DNA of 64,000 nucleotides from Nannocystis pusilla (GTDB taxonomy: Bacteria; Myxococcota_A; Polyangia; Nannocystales; Nannocystaceae). This document shows, in pieces, positions 9,758 to 21,300 of the stretch. Within the stretch, counting starts at the first letter, position 1, and each line of letters starts with the position of its first letter. Location of the stretch: positions 3,883,168 through 3,947,167 of the forward strand of contig NZ_JAPNKE010000002.1 of NCBI RefSeq assembly GCF_026626665.1, read 5' to 3'. The position numbers and the translations under genes are program-made. Below the pieces are notes generated by a model that did no database searches, had not been told where the DNA came from, and was given only the letters and a program-made list of their open reading frames with translations.

Positions 9758-10399
9758 TCACTTCTCGCCCGAGCCCGCCGGGAGGCCTGCCCGGGCCCGC
9801 AGCGCGCCCGCCCACGTCTCGATCCCCATCAGCGTGCTGGTCGCCAGCTCGGGGCTGCGCGCCAGCGCCTCGATCGCCTCGCGCAGCAGCGCGCGCCCGC
9901 GGCGCAGGCGCGACTTCACCGTGCCCTCGGGGATCTCGAGCGCCGCCGCCATCTCCGCGGTGGTCAGCTGCTCCCAATAAAGGAGCTCGAGCGCGACCTG
10001 GCAGTCGACGGGGATCCGCCGCAACCCGGCGAGCAGCAGCTTGAGCTCCTCGCCCTCGACCATGACCTGGCTCGGCGACGGCTCCATCGCCGCGACCGAG
10101 ACCTCGGTGAGGTCGATGCGCTCGCCCTTGCGATCGCGGTAGTGGCGGCACAACTGGCGATAGGCGATGGCGAACAGGAAGCTGCGGAAGCTGCCCTCGC
10201 CGCGGAACTTGCCGGCCGCCTCGACGCACGCCAAAAACGTCTGCTGGATCAGCTCCGCCCCGGCGTCGGTCTTGTTGAAGAAGAAGCGCGCCACCGGCTC
10301 GTAGTAGCGCTCGAACAGCTGCTCCCCGGCCCGGCGCTCCCCCGCGCGCCAGGCCGCCAGCAGCTGCTCGTCGCTGCGCGTCGAGGTCACGACCGACAA
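9758..10399 (-). CDS. ECF-type RNA polymerase sigma factor
   Basis: About 213 residues. Region 2 is visible as EQLFERYYEPVARFFFNK through GSFRSFLFAIAYRQLCRHYR. Region 4 is PVDCQVALELLYWEQLTTAE and AAALEIPEGTVKSRLRRGR, the usual helix-turn-helix ending. The frame is open up to an ATG at 10558, but the family homology begins near SDEQLLAAW. TTG 10399 has GGAG eight bases upstream and GTG 10390 is also possible. The Ser/Thr kinase gene starts 60-90 bp after its stop, so the two are probably co-transcribed and the kinase may act in the same signalling route. No anti-sigma gene is seen. Confidence 0.9.
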   Translation of the reverse strand: MSVVTSTRSDEQLLAAWRAGERRAGEQLFERYYEPVARFFFNKTDAGAELIQQTFLACVEAAGKFRGEGSFRSFLFAIAYRQLCRHYRDRKGERIDLTEVSVAAMEPSPSQVMVEGEELKLLLAGLRRIPVDCQVALELLYWEQLTTAEMAAALEIPEGTVKSRLRRGRALLREAIEALARSPELATSTLMGIETWAGALRARAGLPAGSGEK

Positions 10400-10550
10400 G
10401 GTACCCGCTCCGCCGCCCGCGCGCACGCCCGAAGCGACCCCCACGCCCGCTCGACGGCCGGCGACGGGCACAGGCCTGACCATCGCCCGACCCTTCGTCC
10501 GCGGACGATCCTTCGCAGGGATGTCGCCGGCATCGCGACCATATGACCCA

Positions 10551-10953
10551 AAGGACATGTCAAGAAGTCACGCGACCGCGGGCGGCTCACACCGACAAAG
10601 CGTCTCGACATGTCCTCCCGGACATCCCACGTGCTCCGCAGCTGCGCCGCGGCCGGGCACGGACATGTCCTCCAGGACATCTCACGTGCTCCAAAGCTGC
10701 GTCCGCGGTCGTGCATGGACATGTCCTCCAGGACATCTCACGTGCTCCCCAGCGGCCCCACGGCCGTGCACGGACATGTCCTGAAGGACATCTCACGTGC
10801 TCCCCAAATGCCCCACGGCCGTGCACGGACATGTCCTGAAGGACATCTCACGTGCTCCCCAACTGCCCCACGGCCACGGACATGTCCTGAAGGACATCTC
10901 ACGTGCTCCCCGGCTGCCCCACGGCCGTGCACGGACATGTCCTGCAGGACATC
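10551..10953. repeat. Seven-unit 55-bp array of stacked palindromes
   Basis: Units begin near 10607, 10661, 10717, 10772, 10828, 10878 and 10933, giving periods of 54, 56, 55, 56, 50 and 55. A half copy lies at 10551. Each unit holds GGACATGTCC followed by a GGACAT half-site, then CACGTG. The later units also hold CACGGCCGTG and GTGCAC, so nearly every base belongs to some palindrome. The array separates the YcaO 3' end from the sigma factor gene. Both strands are free of stops across most of it, and the YcaO frame runs into it. Confidence 0.95.
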
Positions 10954-12228
10954 TCACCCAGCCCGCGCCCGACGCCTCGCCGGACCCGCACCTGCGTCGC
11001 GGCTCACCCGGCCGCTCGCGCCCGCGCCCGCGGCCCGGGGCCATGCCGGCGAACCTGCCCTCGAGGCCTGGTACGACCATGCGCGCCACCGGCACGCCGA
11101 CGTCCGCGCGGGTGAGGTCGACCACCACCGCGCTGCTGCACCCCGCCGCGCGCACCCGCGTCAGCAGCAGCTCGAGGTCGCCGTCGAAGCTGTCGGTCGC
11201 CAGGCTGGGGCCGAGCGCCCGCTGGGGCCGCGCGCTCGCCAGCGCCGCGGCCTCGTCGGCGCCGGCCTGCGGATCGGTGAACGCCTCGTATGTCTTCGGG
11301 GACAGGTCGTCGCGGCTGCCGGCGATCAGCGTCAGCCGGCTCTGCACCGCCTCGGTCAGCGCGCGCAGCAGGGCGACCGCCGGGTCGAGGTGGGCCCCGT
11401 AGCCGCCGCAGGCCCCGCGGGCGGCCCAGCGCGGCGCTCCCGGGCGGTCGACGATCCGGCACGCGTAGGTCGGCACGCCGAGGTCGGAGGTGATGTCGAC
11501 CACGCCGACCTCGATCTCCGCCGCCTGCAGGCGCGCGAGCACCTCGCGGCAGCTCAGGTCGGTCACGCCGGCGAGGTCGACCCGCTGCGCGTCGGCGACG
11601 TCGAGCGGCGCCAGCGCGGTCGCGTCGCGCTCGATGAGCTCGCACAGCGCGTGCACGCTCGCCTCGAGCAGATGATTGCCGGAGGCCAGCCCGCTGGTGC
11701 TCTCGATGAACGGCGGCAGCGGCTCGCGAGGATCGCGGACGAAGTCGACGCTCACGCACGCGTGCGGCACCCACGTCGGCCGCGCCGCCAGCAGGTCCCA
11801 GCCGAGGCACCTAGCAGCGGCAGGTCCTCGCGCACCTCGGCATCGGCGCGGCGCGGCAGCCCGTGCAGGTCGACCACCGCCTCGCCCTCGCGCCGCAGCG
11901 CCGCCGCCCGCTCCCACCGCAGCGGCGCCGCCACGCGCTCGCCGTGCCAGCCCTCGATCGCCTCCATCAGCGCCGACGCGGCCGCGGCGTCCCGGTCCGC
12001 GCCCTTGCCCTGCGACACGCTGACCGAGCGCGCGTTCGGGCGCACCGCCTGGACCACCGGCACGCCGACGACGTCGAGGCCGGTGACGTCGGCGAGGCGG
12101 GTGATGCCGAGGCGCGGCATCAGCGGGCGGAAGGCCGCCAGGGTCGCGGCCGGGCTGCGCGTGCGGTGCGTCCCGGCCGTGTGGCCCTTGGGCGCGGCGA
12201 GGTCGCGGTCGCCGATCCGTACGGGCAT
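10793..12228 (-). CDS. YcaO-domain protein, one frameshift
   Basis: YcaO enzymes use ATP to activate peptide amide bonds, forming azolines, amidines or thioamides. Family motifs present are GITRLADVTGLDVVGVPVV, RPNARSVSVSQGKG, ALMEAIEGWHGE, the central LLEASVHALCELIERDA, and a C-terminal VPVARMVVPGLEGRF. The frame changes near 11808-11815, where LPLLGA must continue as RCLGWDLLAARPTWVP. Start ATG 12228 lies in a palindrome copy. Past the domain the frame runs into the 55-bp array, adding about 70 residues of repeated RCPxGHVRARPWG/REMSFRTCP; whether this tail is made is unclear. The TfuA partner is at 4778-6079. Confidence 0.85.
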
Positions 12229-12268
12229 GTCCCTGAGTTCCTGTCCCTCGCGCCCTGTACTTCGAGAC

Positions 12269-12284
12269 CTGTCCGAACGGACAC
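12269..12284. repeat. Palindrome CTGTCCGAACGGACAC upstream of ycaO
   Basis: Lies in the 91-bp gap between the giant TPR gene's stop and the YcaO start. A second half-copy (CATGTCC) overlaps the YcaO start codon itself. Confidence 0.8.
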
Positions 12285-12319
12285 GGGCGACGGGCGCGCG
12301 GCCCGTCGCCCGCACCGGC

Positions 12320-15300
12320 TCAGGAGGACGCCTGGATCTCCCGGATCTTGTTGCCCAGCTCCGGGTGCTCCGGGTCCTCCTCGAGGCCCCGGCGCAGCAT
12401 CGACAGCGCCTTCGACGTCTCCTTCAGCCCCAGGTGCGCGTTGGCGAGGCGGAGGTAGATGTCGCCGCGGCGGACCATGCCCGACTGGTCGACGTTCTGC
12501 AGCAGCATCGCGCGGGCCAGCTTGAGCGAGTCGTCCCACGCGTTCTGGTGGGCGTAGACGTCGGTGAGGAGCACCATCGTCTCGGCGTTGGTGGTGTCGA
12601 TCTTGTAGGCGTCCTTGAGCTTGTCGAGGGCCGCCTTCATGTCCGGCGTCTCGCTGGCGAGCGCGATCCGGGCCATGCGCGTCAGGTAGTGCGCGAGCAG
12701 CTTGGTCTTCTTCGGCTGGGCCGAGGCGACCTGCACCAGCCAGGCGTACATGCCGCCGGCGTCCTCGAAGCGGCCGCTGACGAACAGCGCGTCGGCGATC
12801 CGGCGGTTGATCTCGACGTCGTCCTGGACGACCTCGTAGACCGGCGCCAGCGCGCGCAGGGCCTCCTCGACGTCGCCGACCTTCTCGACCAGGAGGTCGA
12901 CGCGCTCGATGATCAGCTTGCGCTGCTCGTCCCCGGTGGCGTAGCTGGCGAGCAGCGCCAGCAGGTAGGCGACCTGCTCCCAGTAGCCCTCCTTGCGGCT
13001 GAGCTCGAGCAGCGTGCGGGCCGCCTCGATGTTGGCCGGGTGGAGGTGGAGCGCCATCTCGAGGTGCTCGCGCGTCTTCTCCGGCGTCTCGGCCAGCCGC
13101 GCCAGGCGCAGCTGCAGGTCGGCGCCGACCGTGCCTTGCGGCTGAAGCGCCGCGGCGCGCTGCAGCAGCTCCTGCATCGCCTCGTCGTTGCCCTGCTGCT
13201 CCTCGACCGCCGCCAGGGCCATCAGCGCCGGCACCGAGTTCGGGTCGGTCTGCAGCAGCTCGTTCAGCAGCTCGCGCGCCTTCTCGGCCTCGCCGAGGCG
13301 CTCCGAGTACAGCTCGGCCAGCCGCAGGCCGACCTCGCGCCGCTGATCGACGCCGCCGACCTCGCGCAGGACCGCGAGGAACTGCTCGAGCAGCTCCGAG
13401 AGGTCCTCCCACTTCTCGGCGCCCTCGTAGAGCCGCCACAGCGCGACCAGGCTCGGCGTGTGCCGCGGCGCCTCCAGGAGCAGCCGGCGGTGACGCTCGA
13501 TCGCCTCGTCGACGTCGTCGAGCTTCTCCTCCGACAGCACCGCCATCTCCTCGAGCACCGGCACGCGCTGGCCGGCCTGCAGCAGGTCGAGCTTGCGCTC
13601 GAGCACGTCGCGGACCTCACGCCAGTTGCCGAGCCGGCGCTGCAGGTTCTCGAGCTCCTGCATCGCCTGCAGGTCGTCGGGCCGGGCCCCGAGCATGTCG
13701 TTGTAGATCGTGATCGCGTCGTCGACCTTGCCGACCTCGACCTGCAGGTGGGCCAGCTTGAGCCGCAGGTTGCGGCGCTCGTTCTCGTCGGCGGTGATCG
13801 TGATCCGCTGATCGAGGGCGGCGATCAGGCCGTCGGTGTCCTGCGTCGCCTCGAGCAGCTGCAGCAGCCGCGTCCACGCCTGCTCGTGGCTCTGGTCGAA
13901 CTCGAGCAGCGCCCGCAGGTCGGCGATCGCGGTGATCGGCTCGGCCTGCGTCTCGGCGACGACCGCCGCCTCTTGCAGCAGCGGGATCGACAGGTCGGGG
14001 TTGCTCGCCAGCCGCGCGTAGCGGACCAGCGAGTCGTGCAGCGTCGGCAGCTCGCCGGCCGCGCGCGAGGCCATGATCTGCAGCTCGAGCGCCTCGAGGT
14101 TGTCGGGGTTCTCGGCCAGCACCGGCGCCAGCGCGCGCAGGGCCGCGTTGTACTGGCGAAGATCGCGGAGCAGGATCTTCGTCGTCTCGATGCACAGCTG
14201 GCTGCACGAGCGCTGGTCCTCGCGGGCGGCGTCGATCGCCCCCGCCATGAACTGCACCGCCTTGATCAACAGCTGCTTGTTGCCGGACAGCGCGACCACC
14301 CGCTCGATCGCCAGCGGGTGCGCCGCGTCGAGCTGCAGCAGGTTGCCCCACGCCTCGAGCGCCTCGTCCGGCGAGCCGCCGCCCTCGTCGACCAGGCGGC
14401 CGAGGTTCTCGAGCGCGGGGGCGCGGTCGGCCCCGGTCGCGCTCTGCAGGCGCAGCCGCGCCAGCTTGGCCAGGCCCGGCCGGTTGCCGGCCAGGTGGTA
14501 CGAGTTCTCGAGCGGCTCGATGAGCGTCGGGCCGACCTCGCCGCCGGTCTTCTGCAGGCGGTCGAGCACCCGCTCGAGCCCGGCCACCGCGCCGGCGAAG
14601 CCCGGTCGCTCGTCGAGCGCGTCGCGGTAGGCCTCGGTCGCGCCGGTCAGCTCGCCGGTGTCGAACTCGGCGTCGCCGAGCCGCACCAGGATGTCGGCGC
14701 GGCCGGACTGGCCGAGCGCCAGCTTGGCCGACTCGCGCAGGGCCCGGGCCAGCAGGCGCTTCTCGCCGCCGGCGCGGGCCAAACGCTCGATGTGCCGCGC
14801 GGTCGCCTCGTCGGCGATCCCGGCGTCGAGCATCGCCGCCAGCAGCCCGAGCGCGCGGGCGCGGTCGCCGAGGATCTCCTCGGCCATGCCGGCCGCCGAC
14901 TGGGCGATCAGCAGGCGCGCCGCCGGGTCGAGCGTCTCGACCGCGGACCGCCGCGCCAGCGACTCGACGTGCTCCTCGGCCCTGTCCAAAAGGACAGACA
15001 GGCGCGCCGTGTACTCGAGGACAGGTCGCATCTCGTCGGCGGCGACGCGGTCGAGCAGCCGGTTCGAGGCCTCGAGGCTGCCGCGCGGATCGTTGAGCCG
15101 CTCGTAGCGGATCCGCGCCAGCTGGCGCAGCGCCTCGGCGGCCTCGGACGGATCCTCGGTCAGCTCGGCGCGGGCCTTGTAGACCTCGGCGAGGTCGCCC
15201 CAGCGCCCGATCTGCTCGAGCTGCGGGATGACCAGCGCCGCCGCCGCGTCCGAGCTGGCCTTGTCGCGGACGAGCCGCATCAGATCGCCGATCGCCTCCG

Positions 15301-18300
15301 GGTGGCCCGGCGTCACCTGGAACACCGACTCGTAGTGCGCCATCGCCCCGACGGCGTCGCCGAGCGGGCCGATGTTCAGCCGCGCCACCTCGAGCAGCAG
15401 GTTCACCCGCCGCTCGCGGCTCGGCGCGATCGCGGCGCGCTCGAGCATCACGTCGCCGGCCTCGCGGTGACGGTCCTGCGCCAGCAGGGCCTGGGCCAGC
15501 ATCCCCAGCGCCTCGTCGTCCTCGGGCGCGTCGAGCAGCAGCTGGCGCAGCGTCTCGATCTCCGCCTCGCGGTCGGAGCGGGCCTCGCGGTGGATCTTGG
15601 CCAGCTCCTTGCGCAGCGCGGTGCGGACCGCCGGATCGTCGGCGGCGTCGATCTGCCGGCCGATGACCTCGATCAGCAGGTCGTACGCGCCGCGGGCGGC
15701 GTACAGCCGGCGCAGGCGGTTCATCGCGTCGGTGCTGTTGGGCTCGATGTCGAGGATCCGCTGCCACACGCCCTCGGCGGCCTCCGGCTGGCCGAGGCCC
15801 TCCTCGACCAGGCGGGCCAGGCGGCGCAGCAGGACGATCCGGTCCTCGTCGTCCTCGGCGACGGCGACCCGCCGCTCGAGCACCCCGCGCAGGCCTTCGA
15901 AGTCGGCCAGGCCGGCCAGCGCCTCGTCGAGGAGCGCGAGCACTTCTGGCTGATCGGGCATGACCTCGAGGGCATGTCGCAACACGCGGGCGGCGCCGTC
16001 GTTGTCGCCGATGTCGATGGCGATCTGCGCGGCCTGCAGCTCGAGCGCGACCCGGCGGTCGGCGTCGGACTGCAGCGTCTCGGCCTCGGCCGCCATCAGC
16101 AGCGCCTGGCGCAGCTCGTCGAGCCAGCCGTGGGTGCGGGCGATCTGCTGGATCTCGGCGTCGAGCGACTCGAGCACCCCGGCCGGGCCGGGCTCCGCGA
16201 GCGCGCGGGCCAGCGTGCGGAACGCGTACGCCTGGCCTTGATCGAGGCCGGCGTAGTAGGCCGCGATCTCGCGGTAGATCTGGTGGCGCTGCGCCGGATC
16301 TTCGGTCTGCGTCAGCTGCCACTCGTCGACCGCGATGAGGCGCATCGTGTTGCCGGTGGCCTCGTAGATCGGCCGCAGCACCGCGAAGATCCGCACGCGC
16401 TGGGCCTCGTGGGCCTCGGCCATCCGCTCGAGCGTCCCGACCGCGCCGGCGTTGCCCGGCTGCTCGCTGAGCAGCAGCTCGACGGTGTCGAGCGCCGCGT
16501 CGGCGTTGCCGAGCCGCCCCTCTTGCAGGTCGGCGATGTTGAGCAGCACCACCTCGCGCTCGCCGAACGACTCGGTGCGGACCAGCCGCTCGCGCAGCAG
16601 CTCGATGAGGTCGTCCCAGCGCTCGCGCTGGGCGTAGACCCGCTCGAGCCGCGAGCGCGCCGCCTCGTGATCGGGCTGCGCCTCGAGCACGCGGCGGTAG
16701 GCGCGGATCGCCTGGTCGGGGTCGTCGAGGATCCCGAGCGACAGCTCGGCCAGGCGCTGCAGCACCTCGAGCTGCCGCTCCTCGTCGAGCGAGGTGTCGG
16801 CCTCGTGCCAGTACGCAGCCGCCAGCTCCGAGTACATCTCGGCCTGCGTCAGCGCCACCTCGAGCGCCGGGAACACCGTGCGGTCGTCGGGGCGGGCCTC
16901 GATGAGCCGCTGGTACAGCGGCACCGCGCGGCGCGGCTGGCCGAGCGCGACCGACCACAGCTCCGCGGCCTCGCGCACGATCGCCAGGGTGTCGTCGCCC
17001 TCGTCGCTCGGATTGTCCTCGGCGTACTTGGTGTACAGCTGCGCGAGGTCTTCGACGCGGCCGAGCGCGTGGGCCAGGCGGTTCAGCAGCTCGCGCACGC
17101 TCGGCTCGGTCGGGTCCTCGGCGAACGCGCGCACCGCCGTGGTGAAGGCGCCCTCGAGGTTCTCGATCTGGTCCTCGTGGATCCGCGCGATCTTCAGGAG
17201 GATCGGGATCCGGGCCCGCACGTCGTCGCCGGCCTCGAGCAGGCGCAGCTCCTGGATGTGGACCAGGCGCGGCCAGTCACCGACGGCCGTGAACACGGGC
17301 TCGAGCTGAGCGATGACCTGCGGCCGCAGATCCTCGTCGGTCAGGTAGCGCTCCAGCAGGTCGGTGCCGGCCACGTACTCGGGGTCGGCCTTGAGCGCCT
17401 CGGCGAACTGCCCCAGGCCCTCGCTGAGGTCGCCGAGCTGCTCGCGGTACAGCTGCGCCAGGCGCAGGTGGGTGTCGACGAGCTCGCGCCCCGACAGGCC
17501 CTCGAGCCGCCGGCGCAGGAACTCGGCCAGGTCGCCCCAGCGCTCGGTCTTCTCGTACAGCGGCCCGAGCACCGCCTGCACCTCGTCGCCGCGCTGCGCC
17601 GACGTGGATGTCTTTTGGTACAGGTCGATCGCGTCCTCGAGGCGATCGAGCTTGGTGCGGTAAAGCTCGGCGGCGCGGATGAGGAACGCGTCGCGCACCA
17701 GGTCGCTGTCGCTGCGCTGGGCCCGGCGGACCAGCAGCTCGGCCAGCGCGGCGTAGTCGTTCTCCTCGACCAGCACCTGCTCGAGCGCCTCGGCGGCGGC
17801 GATGTCGGCGGGGCTGGCCTCGAACAGGCGCTCGTAGGCGCGGCGAGCCGAGTCGTTGCGGCCGAGCACCCGCGCGATGCGGCCGATCGAGCCGAGCATG
17901 CGGTGGGCGACCGTCGAGCTGCTGACGTTGTCGACGTGGGCCAGGTAGGCGTCGTGGACCGCCTCGTGGCGGCCGAGCTCGTTGCCGAGGCGATCGATGC
18001 GATCGAGCACCTCGACGATCTCCTCCTGCTCACCGGCCTCGGCCAGCGAGTCGACCAACACCTCGAACGAGCGGCCCGGATCGCTGAGCCGCTCCTCGTG
18101 GGTGCGCGCGACCTGCAGCAGCGCGAGCATGCGGTTGCGCCCGGCCTCCTGGTGCCGCGCCTGCCGCTCCTCGAGGTCGAGCAGCGCGCGCCAGTTCTGC
18201 TCCGACTCGTAGAGCGGATACAGCACCTCGATCACGCGGTCGCGGATCTCGTCGCGCGAGAGGTACTCGGTGAGGGTGGCGCGGGCCCGCTGGTCGCGCG

Positions 18301-21300
18301 GGTCGAGGCGCAGCACCTCCTCGAGCAGCTCGGTCGCGTCGGCGTAGCGGCCGAGCTTGTCGCCGACGACCTCGGCGGCGCGGCCGAGCAGCTCGGCCTT
18401 GCGCTCGTCGTCGGTGGCGAGCGCGATCAGGCGGCGCAGGCCCTCCTCCGCGTCGGGCCAGCGCTCGAGGTCGATGTTGAGGCGGACGATCGCGTCGAGC
18501 GCGGCCTGCGTCTCCTTGGGCGCGACGGCGAGGTCGACGATCCACTGGAACGCCTCGATCGCCTGGTGCGGATCGCTCAGGTGGTCGCGCTGGATCTCGC
18601 CGACCTTGCGCCACAGGCGGGCCTGCTCGAACGGGTCGTCGGTGCTCATCACCCGCTGGCGGAGCACGCGACACAGGGCCTCCCACTCGCCGCCCTCGAC
18701 GTAGATCCGCTCGAGGGCGTCGAGCGCCTGGAAGTTGCCGGGGTCGATGTCGAGGACCTCGACGTAGGTCGCCGCGGCGCCCTTGAGGTCCTCGAGCTTG
18801 TCGGCGTGCAGCTCGGCGATCTCGAGCAGGATCCGGACCTGCTCGGCGTCCTTGTCGATGTAGCGCAGCAGGCCGCGCAGCCCCTCGACCAGCGCCTTCG
18901 CGTCGCCGGCGGCGCGGTGCAGCCGCGTCAGCGCCAGGGTCGCCCGCTTGGCCAGGTCGACGTCCGACGGCTCGAGCGCAAGCAGGTCGGCGTAGGCCTT
19001 GCGCGCGCCGTCGCGGTCGTCGAGGTGCGCGTCGAGCACGACCGCGATCCGCGACAGCAGCTCGATCTTCGAGTTGTTGTCGGGGAGCTTGGCCAGCGCC
19101 TGCTGCCACACCTCGACCAGCTCGCGCTGCTTCTCGAGCTCGACGCCGAGGCGCTGCAGCTCGGTGCGGGCGTCGGCGCGGCGCGGGTCGAGCAGGTAGG
19201 CCTCGCGCACCGCCGCGAACGCGGCCTCGGCGTCGCCGAGCTCGTTCTCTTCGATGCGGGCGATCTCGAGGAGGTGCGCGGTCGCGGCGTCGGTCGAGCC
19301 GAGCGCCTCGGCCTGGGCCCGGCGCACGCGCAGCACCCTCACCTGCGCGCCGAAGTCGCGCAGCGCGTGGTAGATCGGCTCGAGCAGGTTGGCGACCTGC
19401 AGCTGGACGTCGCGGTTGTCGAGCAGCCGCTCGAGCAGCTTGCGCGCGTGCTCGTGGTTCGGGTCGGCGGCGATGATGCCCTGCAGCAGGTCGACGGCCC
19501 CGTAGGCGTCGCCCAGCTTGTCCATGCGCAGGCCGGCGCGGCGGCTGGCCAGGTCGTGGCGCTCGGCGTCGCTGTCGACCCGCTCGGCCCAGCGACCGAG
19601 CAGCTCCTCGAGCGCGTAGTGGTCGTCCTGGCGCTCGCTGTGCTCGTACATGCCGGCCAGCGTGGCCATGGCGCCGAGGTCCTCGGGCACCAGGTCGAGC
19701 AGCTCCTCGGCGGTGCGGGTCGCGACCTCGCGGTTGTTCAGCACGTCGCGGGCGATGGCGATGATCTTCTCGAGCAGGCGCTTCTGCTCGCCGGCGTCGA
19801 GGACGATATCGGCGCGCCGGCGGTAGATCTTGAGCAGCTCCTCGTGGGCGCCGCGGCGGGTCAGCAGCTCGTCGAGCGCGTGGTAAGCGACCTCGTGGGT
19901 CTCGTCGCGGTCGAGCAGCTCGGCGAACGCGGCCTCGGCCTCGTCGTACTGCTGGAGGTCGTCGCGCAGCGCGACGGCGCGGGCCAGCAGCAGGTCCTTG
20001 TAGAGCGCCTGCTGCTCCTGGACACCGCCCGCCCCTCGGCCTCGGCGGCCTCCTCGGCGCGGCGCATGTTCTGCAAGATCTGCCCGTAGGCGCCCGCGAC
20101 CAGGTCCATGCGCTGCAGCTCGCGGCCGGTCCGCTCGACCTCGCCGCGCAGCGCCGCGTCCTCGGGGTTCATCACGAACAGCTCGCGGCGGACCCGGAGC
20201 GCGTCGGCGCGGCGGCCCTCCATCTGGCTGTACAGCGCGGCCAGGCTGGCCAGGCCGTTCGCGCGCGTCGCGGCGTCGGGCTCGGCCATGGTGATGACCT
20301 CCATCGCCTCGGCCTCGCGGCCGTGGTCGTGGATGCTGCGGTAGTACGGCAACAGCCCGCGCATGATGGCGAGCGCGCTCGACGGGTCGAAGCGGCGCAG
20401 CACCTCGAGCGCGTCGATCGTCGGCAGGTGGTCGGGCTCGACGTCGAGGATCTGCAGGAAGCCGGCGATCGCCTTCTGCGAGTTGAGCAGGCGCGTCGCG
20501 TGCAGCTGCGACAGCTCGAACAACGCCGGGATGTGGTCGTTGCCGAGGTCGCCGCTGTCGAGCCGGCGCTGCAGCACCTCGGCCAGCTCGGCCCAGCGGG
20601 CGCGGGCGCGGTAGAGCCGGGTCAGCGCGTCGAGGGCCTCGTGGTCGCCGGGGGCGAGGCCGAGGATCTCGCGGTAGGTCTCGATGGCGGCGTCGAGGTC
20701 GCCGACCTTGTGCTCCTGCAGCGCGCCGACGCGGCGCAGCAGCGGCAGGCGCACGTTGTTCTCCTTGGTGACCGACAGCCGCGTGAGGAACACGCCGGCG
20801 AGGTCGGCCCAGCGCGACGTGGCGGTGTAGATCTCCTCGAGCGCCGCGTGGGCCACCTTGTTGGCCGGGTCGAGGTCGAGGATCTGGCGGAAGAACCGCT
20901 GCGCCTCGAGCGGCTCGCCGAGCCGCTCGCGGGCGATCGTCGCCAGCTTGTCGAGCAGCTCGAGCCGCTCGCCGTTGTCACAGTCGGCCGCGGCGATCCG
21001 GCGCTCGTAGATCGCGCTCAGCTCGGCCCAGCCGTCGGCCCGCCCGGCCGCCGCCTCGAGCCCGGCGCGCAGCACCCCGTCGGTCGGCCGCAGCTCGTAG
21101 GCCCGCGCCGCCCACAGCATCGCCTGCTTGGGGTCGTTCAGCTTCTGCAGGGCGATGTCGCGCATGACCGCGATCAGCTCGAGGCGGTCGTCGTCGTCGG
21201 CCGCGCCGGCCAGCAGCACCTCGTAGGTCGCCAGCATGCGGGTCCAGTTGCCCTGCTCGCGGTAGATCGGCAGCAGCTCGCGGGCCACCGCGAGGTCGGT

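Noticed and set aside
10551..10953. CRISPR array or origin iterons
   Set aside because: The whole 55-bp unit, including the would-be spacer, is conserved; no Cas or replication-initiator gene is near.
10610..20089. A plus-strand open frame of 3,159 codons opposite the giant TPR gene
   Set aside because: It mirrors the Leu/Glu/Arg codons of the TPR gene; high G+C removes stops. No domain, and the TPR pattern is on the minus strand.
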